Translations under genes and position numbers: made by a program
The notes under the pieces: model-generated
What the model saw: the letters and a program-made list of their open reading frames with translations, nothing else
What the model was told of the DNA's origin: nothing
The model's database searches: none
Source of the DNA: CAWCWK01 sp963842125
Lineage (GTDB): Bacteria; Pseudomonadota; Alphaproteobacteria; Rhizobiales; CAWCWK01
DNA: 64,000 nucleotides
NCBI GenBank assembly: GCA_963842125.1
Contig: CAWJFE010000001.1
Coordinates: 1-64,000 of the forward strand
Direction: 5' to 3'
Shown here: positions 7,131-15,758 of the stretch, one piece after another
Layout of the letters: each line of letters opens with the position of its first letter
Numbering within the stretch: position 1 is the stretch's first letter

Positions 7131-10076
7131 ATGACCGCTGCTCCCCCCTCGCCTGCCTCTTCCATTCATACCAAGCCGGTGAAGCCCGGCGATCACGTCA
7201 TGCTGGTCGACGGGTCGGGCTATATCTTCCGGGCCTATCACGGGTTGCCACCGCTGACCCGCAAGTCGGACGGGCTGCCGATCGGGGCGGTGGCGGGGTT
7301 CTGCCAGATGCTCTGGAAGCTCTTGCGCGACCGGGTGGCGGGCGAGAAGCCGACCCATCTGGCGGTGATCTTCGATGCGTCCTCGATCACGTTCCGTAAC
7401 GATATCTATCCGGAGTACAAGGCGCATCGGCCGCCGCCGCCCGAGGACCTGGTGCCGCAGTTCCCGCTCATTCGCGATGCCGTGCGCGCCTTCGACGTCG
7501 CCTGTGTCGAGCAGGAGGGATACGAGGCGGACGACCTGATCGCGACCTATGCCGCCCACGCCGCCAAGGCCGGCGCGACGCTGACCATCGTCGGCACCGA
7601 CAAGGACCTGATGCAGATCGTGACCGACACGATCACGATGTGGGACCCGATGAAGAACCGGGTGATCGGGCGCGACGAGGTGATCGAGAAGTTCGGCGTC
7701 GGGCCCGAAAAGGTCGTCGACGTGCAGGCGCTGGCGGGCGATTCGACCGACAACGTACCGGGCGTGCCGGGCATCGGCGTGAAGACGGCGGCGCAGCTCA
7801 TCCGCGAATACGGCGACCTCGAAACGCTGCTCGGGCGCGCGTCCGAGATCAAGCAGACCAAGCGGAGGGAGAACCTGATCGCGTTCGCCGATCAGGCCCG
7901 CATCTCGCGGCGGCTGTGCGAACTGGCCGTCGATGCGCCGCTCGACGTGGCGTTGGACGATCTCGCGGTACGGGAGACGGTGCCGGGCGCGCTCGTCGAT
8001 TTCCTGCGCGAGATGGAACTCACGACGCTCACACGGCGGGTGATGGAGGCTCAAGGGACTGGCGGCGCGGCCTCGGCCGACCCCGATGGTGCGGGCGACG
8101 GAGAAGGCGGGGACGGGCTCGGCGATCTCGCCTTCCTCGGGCCCGATCCGAAGGCGGCGCAGCCTTCGGACCGCCCGCAAACGCCCTCCGACCTCGCGAC
8201 GCTGCGCCAGTCGGCGGCGATCGCCTCGACGGTCGATCGCTCGTCTTATGTCACGATCGACACGCCGGAGGCGCTTGAGGAGTGGATCGCGGAAGGCTTC
8301 GAGAGCGGGCGCATCGGCTTCGATACCGAGACGGATTCGCTCGATCCCGTCCGGGCCAATCTCGTCGGCATCTGCCTCGCGACACGCCCCGGCCGCGCGG
8401 CCTATATCCCGCTCGACCACAAGGCGGGCGAGACGCTGCTCGATGCCGGTGCGCCGGCCCTCCGGCAACTCCCCTTTCGCGAGACGCTCGACAGACTGAC
8501 GCCGCTTCTCACCGACCCGAGCGTGCTCAAGGTCGGGCAGAACATGAAATACGACTGGCAGGTGATGAACCGCTACGGCATCGCCGTCGGCCCCTTCGAC
8601 GACACCATGCTCCTCTCCTACGCGCAAGATGCCGGCAAGGGCGGGCACGGCATGGACGAACTCTCGGAGCGCTGGCTCGCGCACAGGTGCATCGCCTTCA
8701 AGGACGTGGCGGGGACGGGCAAGTCGAAGGTCACGTTCGACTATGTCGCGATCGACCGCGCGACCGAATATGCCGCCGAGGACGCCGATGTGACGCTCCG
8801 GCTGCACGACGTGCTCAAGCCCCGCCTCGTCGCACGCCAGGTCGCGACCGTATACGAGACGCTGGAGCGACCGCTCGTGCCGGTGCTGGCGCGGATGGAG
8901 AAGCGCGGCATCGCGGTCGACAGGGCTGCGCTCTCCAAGCTCTCCATCCAGTTCGCGCAGACCATCGCGCGGCTCGAAGACGAGATCACGGACGCGGCCG
9001 GCACCAAGTTCAATGTCGGCTCCCCGAAGCAGCTCGGCGAGATCCTCTTCGAGCAGTTGAAGCTGCCGGGTGGCAAGAAGACGAAGTCCGGCATGTGGGC
9101 GACGCCCGTGACGGTCCTCGAGGAGTTGAGCGCCGAGCATCCGTTGCCGCGCCTCGTCATCGAATACCGACAGCTCACCAAGCTGAAGTCGACCTACACG
9201 GACGCGCTCCAGGCCGCGATCAACCCCGAGACGGGGCGCGTCCACACCTCGTTCTCGCTGGCGGCGACGACGACGGGACGGCTTTCCTCGTCCGATCCCA
9301 ACCTTCAGAACATCCCGATCCGCACCGAGATCGGGCGCTCGATCCGCAAGGCTTTCGTCGCGCCCGAGGGCACGCGGCTCATCTCGGCCGATTACAGTCA
9401 GATCGAGCTGAGGATCCTGGCGCACATGGCCGAGATCCCGCAGCTGAGGGAGGCGTTCGCGGAAGGGCGCGACATCCACGCCTCGACGGCGGCCGAGATG
9501 TTCGACGTCGATGTCGAGACCGTCGATCCCGACCTGCGCCGCAAGGCGAAGACGATCAATTTCGGCATCATCTACGGCATCTCAGCCTTCGGGCTGGCGG
9601 CACGCCTCGGCATCCCGCGGCAAGAGGCGCAGGACTATATCGGTCGCTATTTCGCGCGCTTCCCCGGCATTCGCGACTATATAGAGGACACCAAAGCGAC
9701 GGCCCACCGGCAGGGCTATGTGAGCACGCTCTACGGCCGACGGTGCCACTACCCCAACATCAACTCCAAGAACCCGAACGACCGTGCCTTCAACGAGCGG
9801 GCCGCCATCAACGCCCCCATCCAGGGCACGGCGGCCGACATCATCCGCCGCGCGATGATCCGCATGGAGGACGCGCTCGCGGCCGAAGGCCTGAAGGCAC
9901 GCATGCTCCTTCAGGTCCATGACGAGCTCGTCTTCGAGGCCGAGGCCGACGAGGTCGAGGCGACGATCGCGGTCGCCAAGCGGGTCATGGAGGGCGCGGC
10001 CGGGCCGGCGCTGGAGCTGGCCGTGCCGCTCGTCGTCGACGCCAACGACGCGGCCAACTGGCAGGAAGCGCACTAG
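7131..10076 (+). CDS. polA: DNA polymerase I
   Basis: 981 residues, the normal full length. Three domains are intact: 5'-3' exonuclease (from about residue 22; VDGSGYIFRAYHG, later TIVGTDKDLMQIV and DNVPGVPGIGVKTA), 3'-5' proofreading exonuclease (FDTETDSLDP at about 397, YDWQVM) and polymerase (DYSQIELRILAHM; O-helix RRKAKTINFGIIYG at about 805; LLQVHDELVFEA at about 925). It fills gaps and removes primers in replication and repair. Transcribed away from the tRNA; the 100 bases upstream contain a repeated CTTCGGGTGGG. It marks the chromosomal side of the integration junction. Confidence 0.98.
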   Translation: MTAAPPSPASSIHTKPVKPGDHVMLVDGSGYIFRAYHGLPPLTRKSDGLPIGAVAGFCQMLWKLLRDRVAGEKPTHLAVIFDASSITFRNDIYPEYKAHRPPPPEDLVPQFPLIRDAVRAFDVACVEQEGYEADDLIATYAAHAAKAGATLTIVGTDKDLMQIVTDTITMWDPMKNRVIGRDEVIEKFGVGPEKVVDVQALAGDSTDNVPGVPGIGVKTAAQLIREYGDLETLLGRASEIKQTKRRENLIAFADQARISRRLCELAVDAPLDVALDDLAVRETVPGALVDFLREMELTTLTRRVMEAQGTGGAASADPDGAGDGEGGDGLGDLAFLGPDPKAAQPSDRPQTPSDLATLRQSAAIASTVDRSSYVTIDTPEALEEWIAEGFESGRIGFDTETDSLDPVRANLVGICLATRPGRAAYIPLDHKAGETLLDAGAPALRQLPFRETLDRLTPLLTDPSVLKVGQNMKYDWQVMNRYGIAVGPFDDTMLLSYAQDAGKGGHGMDELSERWLAHRCIAFKDVAGTGKSKVTFDYVAIDRATEYAAEDADVTLRLHDVLKPRLVARQVATVYETLERPLVPVLARMEKRGIAVDRAALSKLSIQFAQTIARLEDEITDAAGTKFNVGSPKQLGEILFEQLKLPGGKKTKSGMWATPVTVLEELSAEHPLPRLVIEYRQLTKLKSTYTDALQAAINPETGRVHTSFSLAATTTGRLSSSDPNLQNIPIRTEIGRSIRKAFVAPEGTRLISADYSQIELRILAHMAEIPQLREAFAEGRDIHASTAAEMFDVDVETVDPDLRRKAKTINFGIIYGISAFGLAARLGIPRQEAQDYIGRYFARFPGIRDYIEDTKATAHRQGYVSTLYGRRCHYPNINSKNPNDRAFNERAAINAPIQGTAADIIRRAMIRMEDALAAEGLKARMLLQVHDELVFEAEADEVEATIAVAKRVMEGAAGPALELAVPLVVDANDAANWQEAH

Positions 10077-10304
10077 CCTCAAGCTCGGTTATCCGCAGGC
10101 GGAGGCGGCGACTGCGGCGATTCAATCAGACGGTTGGGTATGGCCCGACTTGCCCCTCGGCGCGGGCGCGGGCACGGTATGGGCCTGAGACGCTACCCCG
10201 GCGGCATCCGTTCGGGCTGCGCCGTCTCGCCCCTACGTGCCGTCCAAGAGCGCGAGGGACCCGGAAACGCCAAGAGCGCCGCGAGGCGCCAAGTGGAGAG
10301 ACCC

Positions 10305-11555
10305 ATGCTGAAACGCACCTTGCTGGCAAGCGCCGCCACCTTGATGATCGCCGCGCCCGCGCTGGCCCAGAACGCCGAGCCTCTCAAGATCGGCCTCATG
10401 ACGACGCTCGAGGGCACCTACACCGTGCTTGGCGAAGAGGGCCAGCGCGGCTTCGAGATCGCGCTTCAGGACTTCGAGCGCATGGCGGGCGACCGCCCGA
10501 TCGAGGTCGTCGTCGGCCCGACGGACGCGTCGCCTGAAACCGCGCTCAGGACGGTCCGGAAGCTCGTCGAGCAGGATGAGGTCGACATCATCATCGGCCC
10601 GCTCTCCGGCTCGGAGGGCATCGCGGTGCGCGACTATTGCAAGTCGCACCCGGAGGTCACCTTCATCGACGGCACGTCGGGCGCGCAGGAGACGACCTTC
10701 GTCGATCCGTGTCCGAACTACTTCCGTTTCAACACCGAGGGCGCGCAGTGGGGCGTGGGCCTGGGTGAATACGTCTTCAACGAGAAGGGCTGGGAGGTCG
10801 TCGCCTCCGTCGCAGAGGACTATTCCTTCGCCTACACCAACTTCCTCGGCTTCGCGCTCGGCTATTGCGAGGCCGGCGGCGAGATCGTGGAGCGCCAATG
10901 GGTCCCGCTCGGCACCAAGGATTTCGGCTCCATCATCGCGGCCCTGCCCGATGACGTCGACGCGATCTATGTGGGCCTTGGCGGCGGCGACGCGGTCAAC
11001 TTCCTCAACCAGTACCAGCAGGCCGGCGGCGACGCGAACCTCATCGGCGGCTCGATCATGGTGGATGGCACGGTCCTCTCGGCCAAGGGCAACGCCAAGA
11101 ACGCGCTCATCGGCACGCCGTCCTCGGGCCCGCAGGCCGACGACTATGACAGCCCGGCCTGGGCCGAGTGGGTCGCGAAGTACCAGTCCTCGTTTGCCGA
11201 AGCGGACCGTTTCCCCACCCCGGCGCTGATGAGCACCAACTACTACAACGCGACGACGGCCGCACTCACCTGCATGAACGAGGTCGGCGGCGACCTCTCC
11301 GACGGCCATGAGGCGTACCGCGCCTGCCTCGCCGACATCACGCTGGAGGCGCCCAACGGCACCATCACGCTCGATGCGAACCGCCAGGCCATCGGCTCGA
11401 CGTTCATCGTCGAAGTCGTCGAGGGCGCCGATGGCAACCTGACGACGCAGATGGTCGACAAGGTCGACGACGTGAACCAGACGCTCGGCATGGACGAGGC
11501 CGAGTTCCGAGCCCTAGGCCTGCCCTCGCGCGACATCGTCGAGTGCACCGGCTGA
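10305..11555 (+). CDS. ABC transporter substrate-binding protein, branched-chain amino acid type
   Basis: 416 residues from ATG 10305, chosen because a signal peptide follows (MLKRTLLASAATLMIAAPALAQ) and GGAGAG lies just upstream; longer in-frame starts lack both. It is a periplasmic binding protein of the LivK/Peripla_BP_6 family (LKIGLMTTLEGTYTVLGEEG, VDIIIGPLSGSEGIAV). This family binds amino acids, amides, urea or aromatic acids, so the ligand cannot be read directly. A terminator-like hairpin follows, which would allow more of it to be made than the permease genes beyond the AraC gene. Confidence 0.9.
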   Translation: MLKRTLLASAATLMIAAPALAQNAEPLKIGLMTTLEGTYTVLGEEGQRGFEIALQDFERMAGDRPIEVVVGPTDASPETALRTVRKLVEQDEVDIIIGPLSGSEGIAVRDYCKSHPEVTFIDGTSGAQETTFVDPCPNYFRFNTEGAQWGVGLGEYVFNEKGWEVVASVAEDYSFAYTNFLGFALGYCEAGGEIVERQWVPLGTKDFGSIIAALPDDVDAIYVGLGGGDAVNFLNQYQQAGGDANLIGGSIMVDGTVLSAKGNAKNALIGTPSSGPQADDYDSPAWAEWVAKYQSSFAEADRFPTPALMSTNYYNATTAALTCMNEVGGDLSDGHEAYRACLADITLEAPNGTITLDANRQAIGSTFIVEVVEGADGNLTTQMVDKVDDVNQTLGMDEAEFRALGLPSRDIVECTG

Positions 11556-11582
11556 CGTTCACGCAAAGCGACACGAATGACG

Positions 11583-11612
11583 CGCCGCCGGAGGGAATGC
11601 CTTCCGGCGGCG
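11583..11612 (+). terminator. Hairpin terminator after the binding protein
   Basis: A 13-bp GC-rich stem (CGCCGCCGGAGGG pairing with CCTTCCGGCGGCG, one G-U pair) with a 4-base loop, 27 bases after the stop. Only a weak T tract follows (TTGT), so termination may be partial. Confidence 0.65.
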
Positions 11613-11787
11613 TTGTCGTAGAGGCCGGGGCCCGCCTCGGCCAAGGGCTTCTCCTGCCTCTCCCGCGGGTGACGAGGCGGCTTTGACAGCCTCTCCCCCA
11701 CATGCCACCGTCCGCACTTCGCGCGGTTCGCCAAGAAATCGCCGAGAGACTGCCGAGAGGCTGCTGAGAAACTCGGGGGAGGACGGG

Positions 11788-12711
11788 ATGAGCGCGGATC
11801 TAGCCGTGCACCATGATGTGTTCGGGCGCGCGACGCTCAATCGGCTGAGCCGGCCGCTGGCGCCTCACGCCCACCGTGAGGGCCACCTGGTCTTCCTCCT
11901 GGAGGGTGCGCCCGCCGCCATCGAGGCGGAAGGCCGCCGATTGCCGCTCACCATGGGCACGGCCGCCGCCGTCAGCCCGTGGGAGCCGCACCGCTTCCTG
12001 CCCGGCGCGCGCGAATGCGCCTGCCTGACCCTCTACATCAGCCCCGACTGGTACGAGGCGCGTTACGATGCGGCTCATCGCGAGCTAGGCCGCGCGACGC
12101 GCCATCCGCTCGTCTTCGGGCGCGGCGCGATCCGTATCGACCGCGCGATCGCAGACCTCGTACGGACCATCACCGACGATCTCGTCGCGATCCGCCGGCG
12201 CGGCCTCGAAGACGACCAGATCCGCGTCGACGCCCTCCCCGGCTGGCGAGCGCCCGGCGCCCCCTCGAGCGATCCCCTCGCTCGCAATGTGGCCGATCGG
12301 CTCTTCGAACTGACGCAAGCCTGCGAGGCGCAGTCCTGGAGCCGCGAGGCCAACGAGGACGCGCCGGTCGGGACGCGCGAGACGATGCGCGACTACCGCA
12401 TCCGCAAATCCGTCCGCCTGATGCGCGAGAGCTTGGGCGAGGAGATCGCGCTCGATCGCATCGCCCGCGAGGTCGGGCTCTCGCGCCCCCATTTCTTCAA
12501 GCTCTTTCGCACCAATCTCGGTGTCACGCCCAATATCTACGTCAACGCCTTGAAGATGGAGCGCTCCATCGAGCGCCTCTCGACGACGCACGAGACGGTA
12601 ACGACGATCGGCCTCGATCTCGGTTTCGCCAGTCAGGCCAGCTTCACCCGGTTCTTCACCGCCAATAGCGGCATCAGCCCGAGCGATTACCGCCGACGCG
12701 TCCAGCCATGA
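11788..12711 (+). CDS. AraC-family transcriptional regulator
   Basis: 307 residues from ATG 11788 (GGGGGAGGA upstream). The N-terminal half is a cupin-like effector domain (PLAPHAHREGHLVFLLEG, WEPHRFLPG). The C-terminal 100 residues hold the two AraC helix-turn-helix units: DRIAREVGLSRPHFFKLFR and TTIGLDLGFASQASFTRFF, ending in the usual SPSDYRR. It lies between the binding-protein gene and the permease genes, so it probably senses the imported or processed substrate and activates the catabolic region. Confidence 0.9.
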   Translation: MSADLAVHHDVFGRATLNRLSRPLAPHAHREGHLVFLLEGAPAAIEAEGRRLPLTMGTAAAVSPWEPHRFLPGARECACLTLYISPDWYEARYDAAHRELGRATRHPLVFGRGAIRIDRAIADLVRTITDDLVAIRRRGLEDDQIRVDALPGWRAPGAPSSDPLARNVADRLFELTQACEAQSWSREANEDAPVGTRETMRDYRIRKSVRLMRESLGEEIALDRIAREVGLSRPHFFKLFRTNLGVTPNIYVNALKMERSIERLSTTHETVTTIGLDLGFASQASFTRFFTANSGISPSDYRRRVQP

Positions 12712-12841
12712 GCGCGGCCGGCGCCCGGCATAGAAAGCGACTGGGCGGTATGCGGCACGAGGCGCCCTCCCCCTATCGTCCCGCCATGGGCACGACACGA
12801 AAGAGCCGGGAAAGAGGACTGACCGCGCGGCGCCCGGCGCC

Positions 12842-13876
12842 ATGCGGCGGACGCTCGGCATGACGGGGTTCGCGCGGCGACGCCCGGTCTGGTCGCTCGT
12901 CATCGCCCTTCTCATCGCCGCCTTCGTCTGGGCCATCTTCGCGCCCTGGCCGGATGCGCTGACCGAGTTCGCGGGCCGCAAGAAGATCTTTCTCAACGCG
13001 CTCTTCAACGGCGTCACGCTCGGCGCGCTCTATTTCCTCGTGGCGTCGGGCTTCACGCTCATCTTCGGGCTGATGAAGAACGTCAATCTCGCCCATGGCT
13101 CGCTCTACATGCTGGGCGGCTATATCGGCTACGAGGTCGCCGATCTCACCGGCCTCTGGCTCCTCTCCTTCGTCGCCGCCTTCGTCGTCGTCGGCTTGCT
13201 CGGCGTCCTTCTCCAGACGCTCGTCTTCTCCCGGATGGAGGGCGACGACCTCAAGCAGACGCTCGTCACGATCGGCATCTCGATCCTCGTCGCCGACCTC
13301 ATGCTCTGGGTCTGGGGCGGCGATTTCTATCAGATCCTCGCGCCCGACTGGCTGTCGGGTCCCATCGAGCTCCCGCTCGCGACGGGGGTGAGCCGGCGTT
13401 CCGGCGAGATCATCTACCTGACCTATCCGATCGTTCGGCTCTTCATCCTGGCCGTCGCGATCGTCATCGGGGTCGGCATGTGGCTCGCGCTCAACAAGAC
13501 GCGCATCGGCATGATCATCCGCGCCGGCGTCGACGATCGCGACATGCTCTCGGCGACGGGCGTGCGCATCCAGCGCGTCTTCATCCTCGTCTTCGCCTTC
13601 GGCGCGGGGTTGGCGGGGCTGGCGGGCGTGGTGGGCGGCACCTTTCAGTCGATGGCGCCGGGCGAGGACACGCGCTTCCTCCTCGCCTCCCTCGTCGTCG
13701 TCATCGTCGGCGGCATGGGCTCGATCCCGGGCGCGGCCATCGGCGCGCTTATCATCGGATTGGCCGAGCAGTTCGGCTCGGTCTACATGCCGACCTACGC
13801 CGTCGTCCTCACCTTCCTCATCATGGTCCTCGTGCTGGCCTTCCGCCCGCAGGGCCTTGTGACGAGCGGGCGCTGA
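12842..13876 (+). CDS. livH: Branched-chain-type ABC transporter permease (LivH)
   Basis: 344 residues with about eight to nine membrane segments; the family signature begins with the ALFNGVTLGALYFLVASGF and MKNVNLAHGSLYMLGGY blocks and ends with GGMGSIPGAAIGALIIG. It has an N-terminal extension with an extra membrane segment (LVIALLIAAFVWAIFAPW) before the conserved core. ATG 12842 is used; ATG 12860 is possible. The next gene starts 2 bases after the stop, so this is the first gene of a tightly coupled permease/ATPase operon. Confidence 0.93.
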   Translation: MRRTLGMTGFARRRPVWSLVIALLIAAFVWAIFAPWPDALTEFAGRKKIFLNALFNGVTLGALYFLVASGFTLIFGLMKNVNLAHGSLYMLGGYIGYEVADLTGLWLLSFVAAFVVVGLLGVLLQTLVFSRMEGDDLKQTLVTIGISILVADLMLWVWGGDFYQILAPDWLSGPIELPLATGVSRRSGEIIYLTYPIVRLFILAVAIVIGVGMWLALNKTRIGMIIRAGVDDRDMLSATGVRIQRVFILVFAFGAGLAGLAGVVGGTFQSMAPGEDTRFLLASLVVVIVGGMGSIPGAAIGALIIGLAEQFGSVYMPTYAVVLTFLIMVLVLAFRPQGLVTSGR

Positions 13877-13878
13877 CG

Positions 13879-14967
13879 GTGGCCGTCACCGATCCCGCGT
13901 CCGTGGGCGACGCCGAGGACGGCCCGCAACTCAATGCACTCGGCCGCACGCTCCAGCGTGTCCCGCGCGCCTATTGGATCGTCGGCGCCATCCTCCTCCT
14001 GATGCCGCTCGTGGCAAGCGATTTCGTCCTCTACCAGGTCTTCGGCTGGGCGTTCATCCTCGGCATGATCGCGCTTTCGCTGATGTTCCTCGGCGGCTAT
14101 GGCGGCATGGTGAGCCTCGCGCAGATGAGCGTCGCCGGGGTCGCGGCCTACATGGTCGCCATTCTCGGCACCAGCGCCATCGATACCATCTCGCTCGGCT
14201 GGCCCTGGTGGCTGGCGGTGCCGGTCGCGATCCTCATCGCCGTCCTCGCGGGCACGCTCACCGGTGCGCTCGCGGTTAGGACGACGGGCATCTACACGAT
14301 CATGATCACGCTCGCGATCTCGACCGCCTTCTTCTATTTCGTGCGCCAGAACTACGTTGTCTTCAACGGCTTCTCCGGCATCAACCAGGTGCTGCCGCCG
14401 CCCCTTTTCGGCATCGACTGGCGCAGCGCCACGCCCTTCTATTACCTCTCGCTCGGCGCGGCCGTCCTCTCCTATCTCCTCGTGCTCTACGTCTCGCGCT
14501 CGCCCTTCGGCCTCGCCCTCCAGGGCGTGCGCGACAACGATCGGCGCATGTCGGCGCTCGGTTTCGATCCGACCGCGCACCGCATCCTCGCCTATGCTTT
14601 CGCCAGCTTCATCGCGGCCGTGGCGGGCGTGCTCCTGGTCTGGCAGACGGGCGCGATTTCGCCGGGCACCGTCGCCGTCGGCCCCGCGATCGACATTCTC
14701 ATCATCGCCGTCATCGGCGGACTGCGCCATCCGATCGGTCCGTTCGTCGGCGCGATCATCTACGTGCTGCTGCGCACCTTCGCGCTCGACGCGCTCGTCT
14801 CCGTCGGGCTCGACGGGGAGCGTTTCCGGCTGCTCGTCGGTGCGGGCTTCCTCATCATCGTCTTCTGGTCCGACGACGGCGTGCTCGGCCTCTGGTCGAA
14901 ATGGCGCGAGAGGCGGGGCGCGCGCGATCCACTGACGGGCGAAAGCCGCGCGGAGGGCGACGGCTGA
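13879..14967 (+). CDS. livM: Branched-chain-type ABC transporter permease (LivM)
   Basis: 362 residues starting at GTG 13879, two bases after livH; no ATG fits without overlapping livH heavily. Membrane segments begin at about residue 33 (WIVGAILLLMPLVASDFVLY), and the LivM-type block GGYGGMVSLAQMSVAGVAAY is present. The late part (VIGGLRHPIGPFVGAIIYVLL) forms the second conserved loop. It pairs with LivH to form the channel. It ends in TGATG with the ATPase gene. Confidence 0.93.
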   Translation: MAVTDPASVGDAEDGPQLNALGRTLQRVPRAYWIVGAILLLMPLVASDFVLYQVFGWAFILGMIALSLMFLGGYGGMVSLAQMSVAGVAAYMVAILGTSAIDTISLGWPWWLAVPVAILIAVLAGTLTGALAVRTTGIYTIMITLAISTAFFYFVRQNYVVFNGFSGINQVLPPPLFGIDWRSATPFYYLSLGAAVLSYLLVLYVSRSPFGLALQGVRDNDRRMSALGFDPTAHRILAYAFASFIAAVAGVLLVWQTGAISPGTVAVGPAIDILIIAVIGGLRHPIGPFVGAIIYVLLRTFALDALVSVGLDGERFRLLVGAGFLIIVFWSDDGVLGLWSKWRERRGARDPLTGESRAEGDG

Positions 14968-15758
14968 TGGCCGCCGCGACCACCTCCGTCTCCGAGCGTC
15001 TCTCGGCCGCCGGCACCGCCAACGCGCTTGAGCTGCGCGGCGTCGGGCGGATGTTCGGCGCGCTAGCGGCGCTCGAGGACGTCACGATGACCGTCCGCCC
15101 CGGGGAGCGCCGCGCGGTGCTCGGATCGAACGGCGCTGGCAAGACGACGCTCTTCAACTGCATCACCGGCGATTTCCTGCCCACGACCGGCACGATCCGT
15201 CTCTTCGGCGAGGACGTGACGGCCTTTCCGGCCCACGAGCGCATCCGCCGGGGCCTGCGCCGCACCTACCAGATCTCGCTTCTCTTCACCGGACTCAGCG
15301 TTCTCGACAACGTCTACCTCGCCTCGCGCGGGGTCAGCCGGAGCCGTTTCTCCCTCATCCGCCCGCGCCGCGACGATGCGCTGGTGGAGGCGTCGGAGCG
15401 GCTCGTCGACGCCGTCCATCTCGGCGATGCGAAGAACCGTCTCGTCTCCGAGCTCTCCTACGGCCAGCAGCGCCAGCTCGAGATCGCGCTTGCGCTCGCC
15501 GGCGCGCCGCGCTTCGTTCTGCTCGACGAACCCGCCGCCGGGCTCTCGCCGACCGAGCGGCGCGAACTCATCGAGATCCTCACCAACCTCCCCGCCCATA
15601 TCGGCTACATCATCATCGAGCACGACATGGACGTGGCGCTGCGCGTCTCCGAGAGCGTGACGATGATGCACAACGGTCGCATCTTCAAGGAAGGCACGCC
15701 GGCCGAGATCGAGGACGACGCGGAGGTCCAGGCCCTCTATCTCGGAGGCGGGCACTAA
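14967..15758 (+). CDS. livG: Branched-chain-type ABC transporter ATPase (LivG)
   Basis: 263 residues from ATG 14967, overlapping livM by one base. Walker A GSNGAGKTT, signature ELSYGQQRQLEIALAL (a variant LSYGQ form usual in LivG), Walker B FVLLDEPAAGLSP and the switch histidine in IIIEHDMDV are all present. It hydrolyses ATP to drive uptake together with the LivF domain encoded next (TAATGG junction). Confidence 0.94.
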   Translation: MAAATTSVSERLSAAGTANALELRGVGRMFGALAALEDVTMTVRPGERRAVLGSNGAGKTTLFNCITGDFLPTTGTIRLFGEDVTAFPAHERIRRGLRRTYQISLLFTGLSVLDNVYLASRGVSRSRFSLIRPRRDDALVEASERLVDAVHLGDAKNRLVSELSYGQQRQLEIALALAGAPRFVLLDEPAAGLSPTERRELIEILTNLPAHIGYIIIEHDMDVALRVSESVTMMHNGRIFKEGTPAEIEDDAEVQALYLGGGH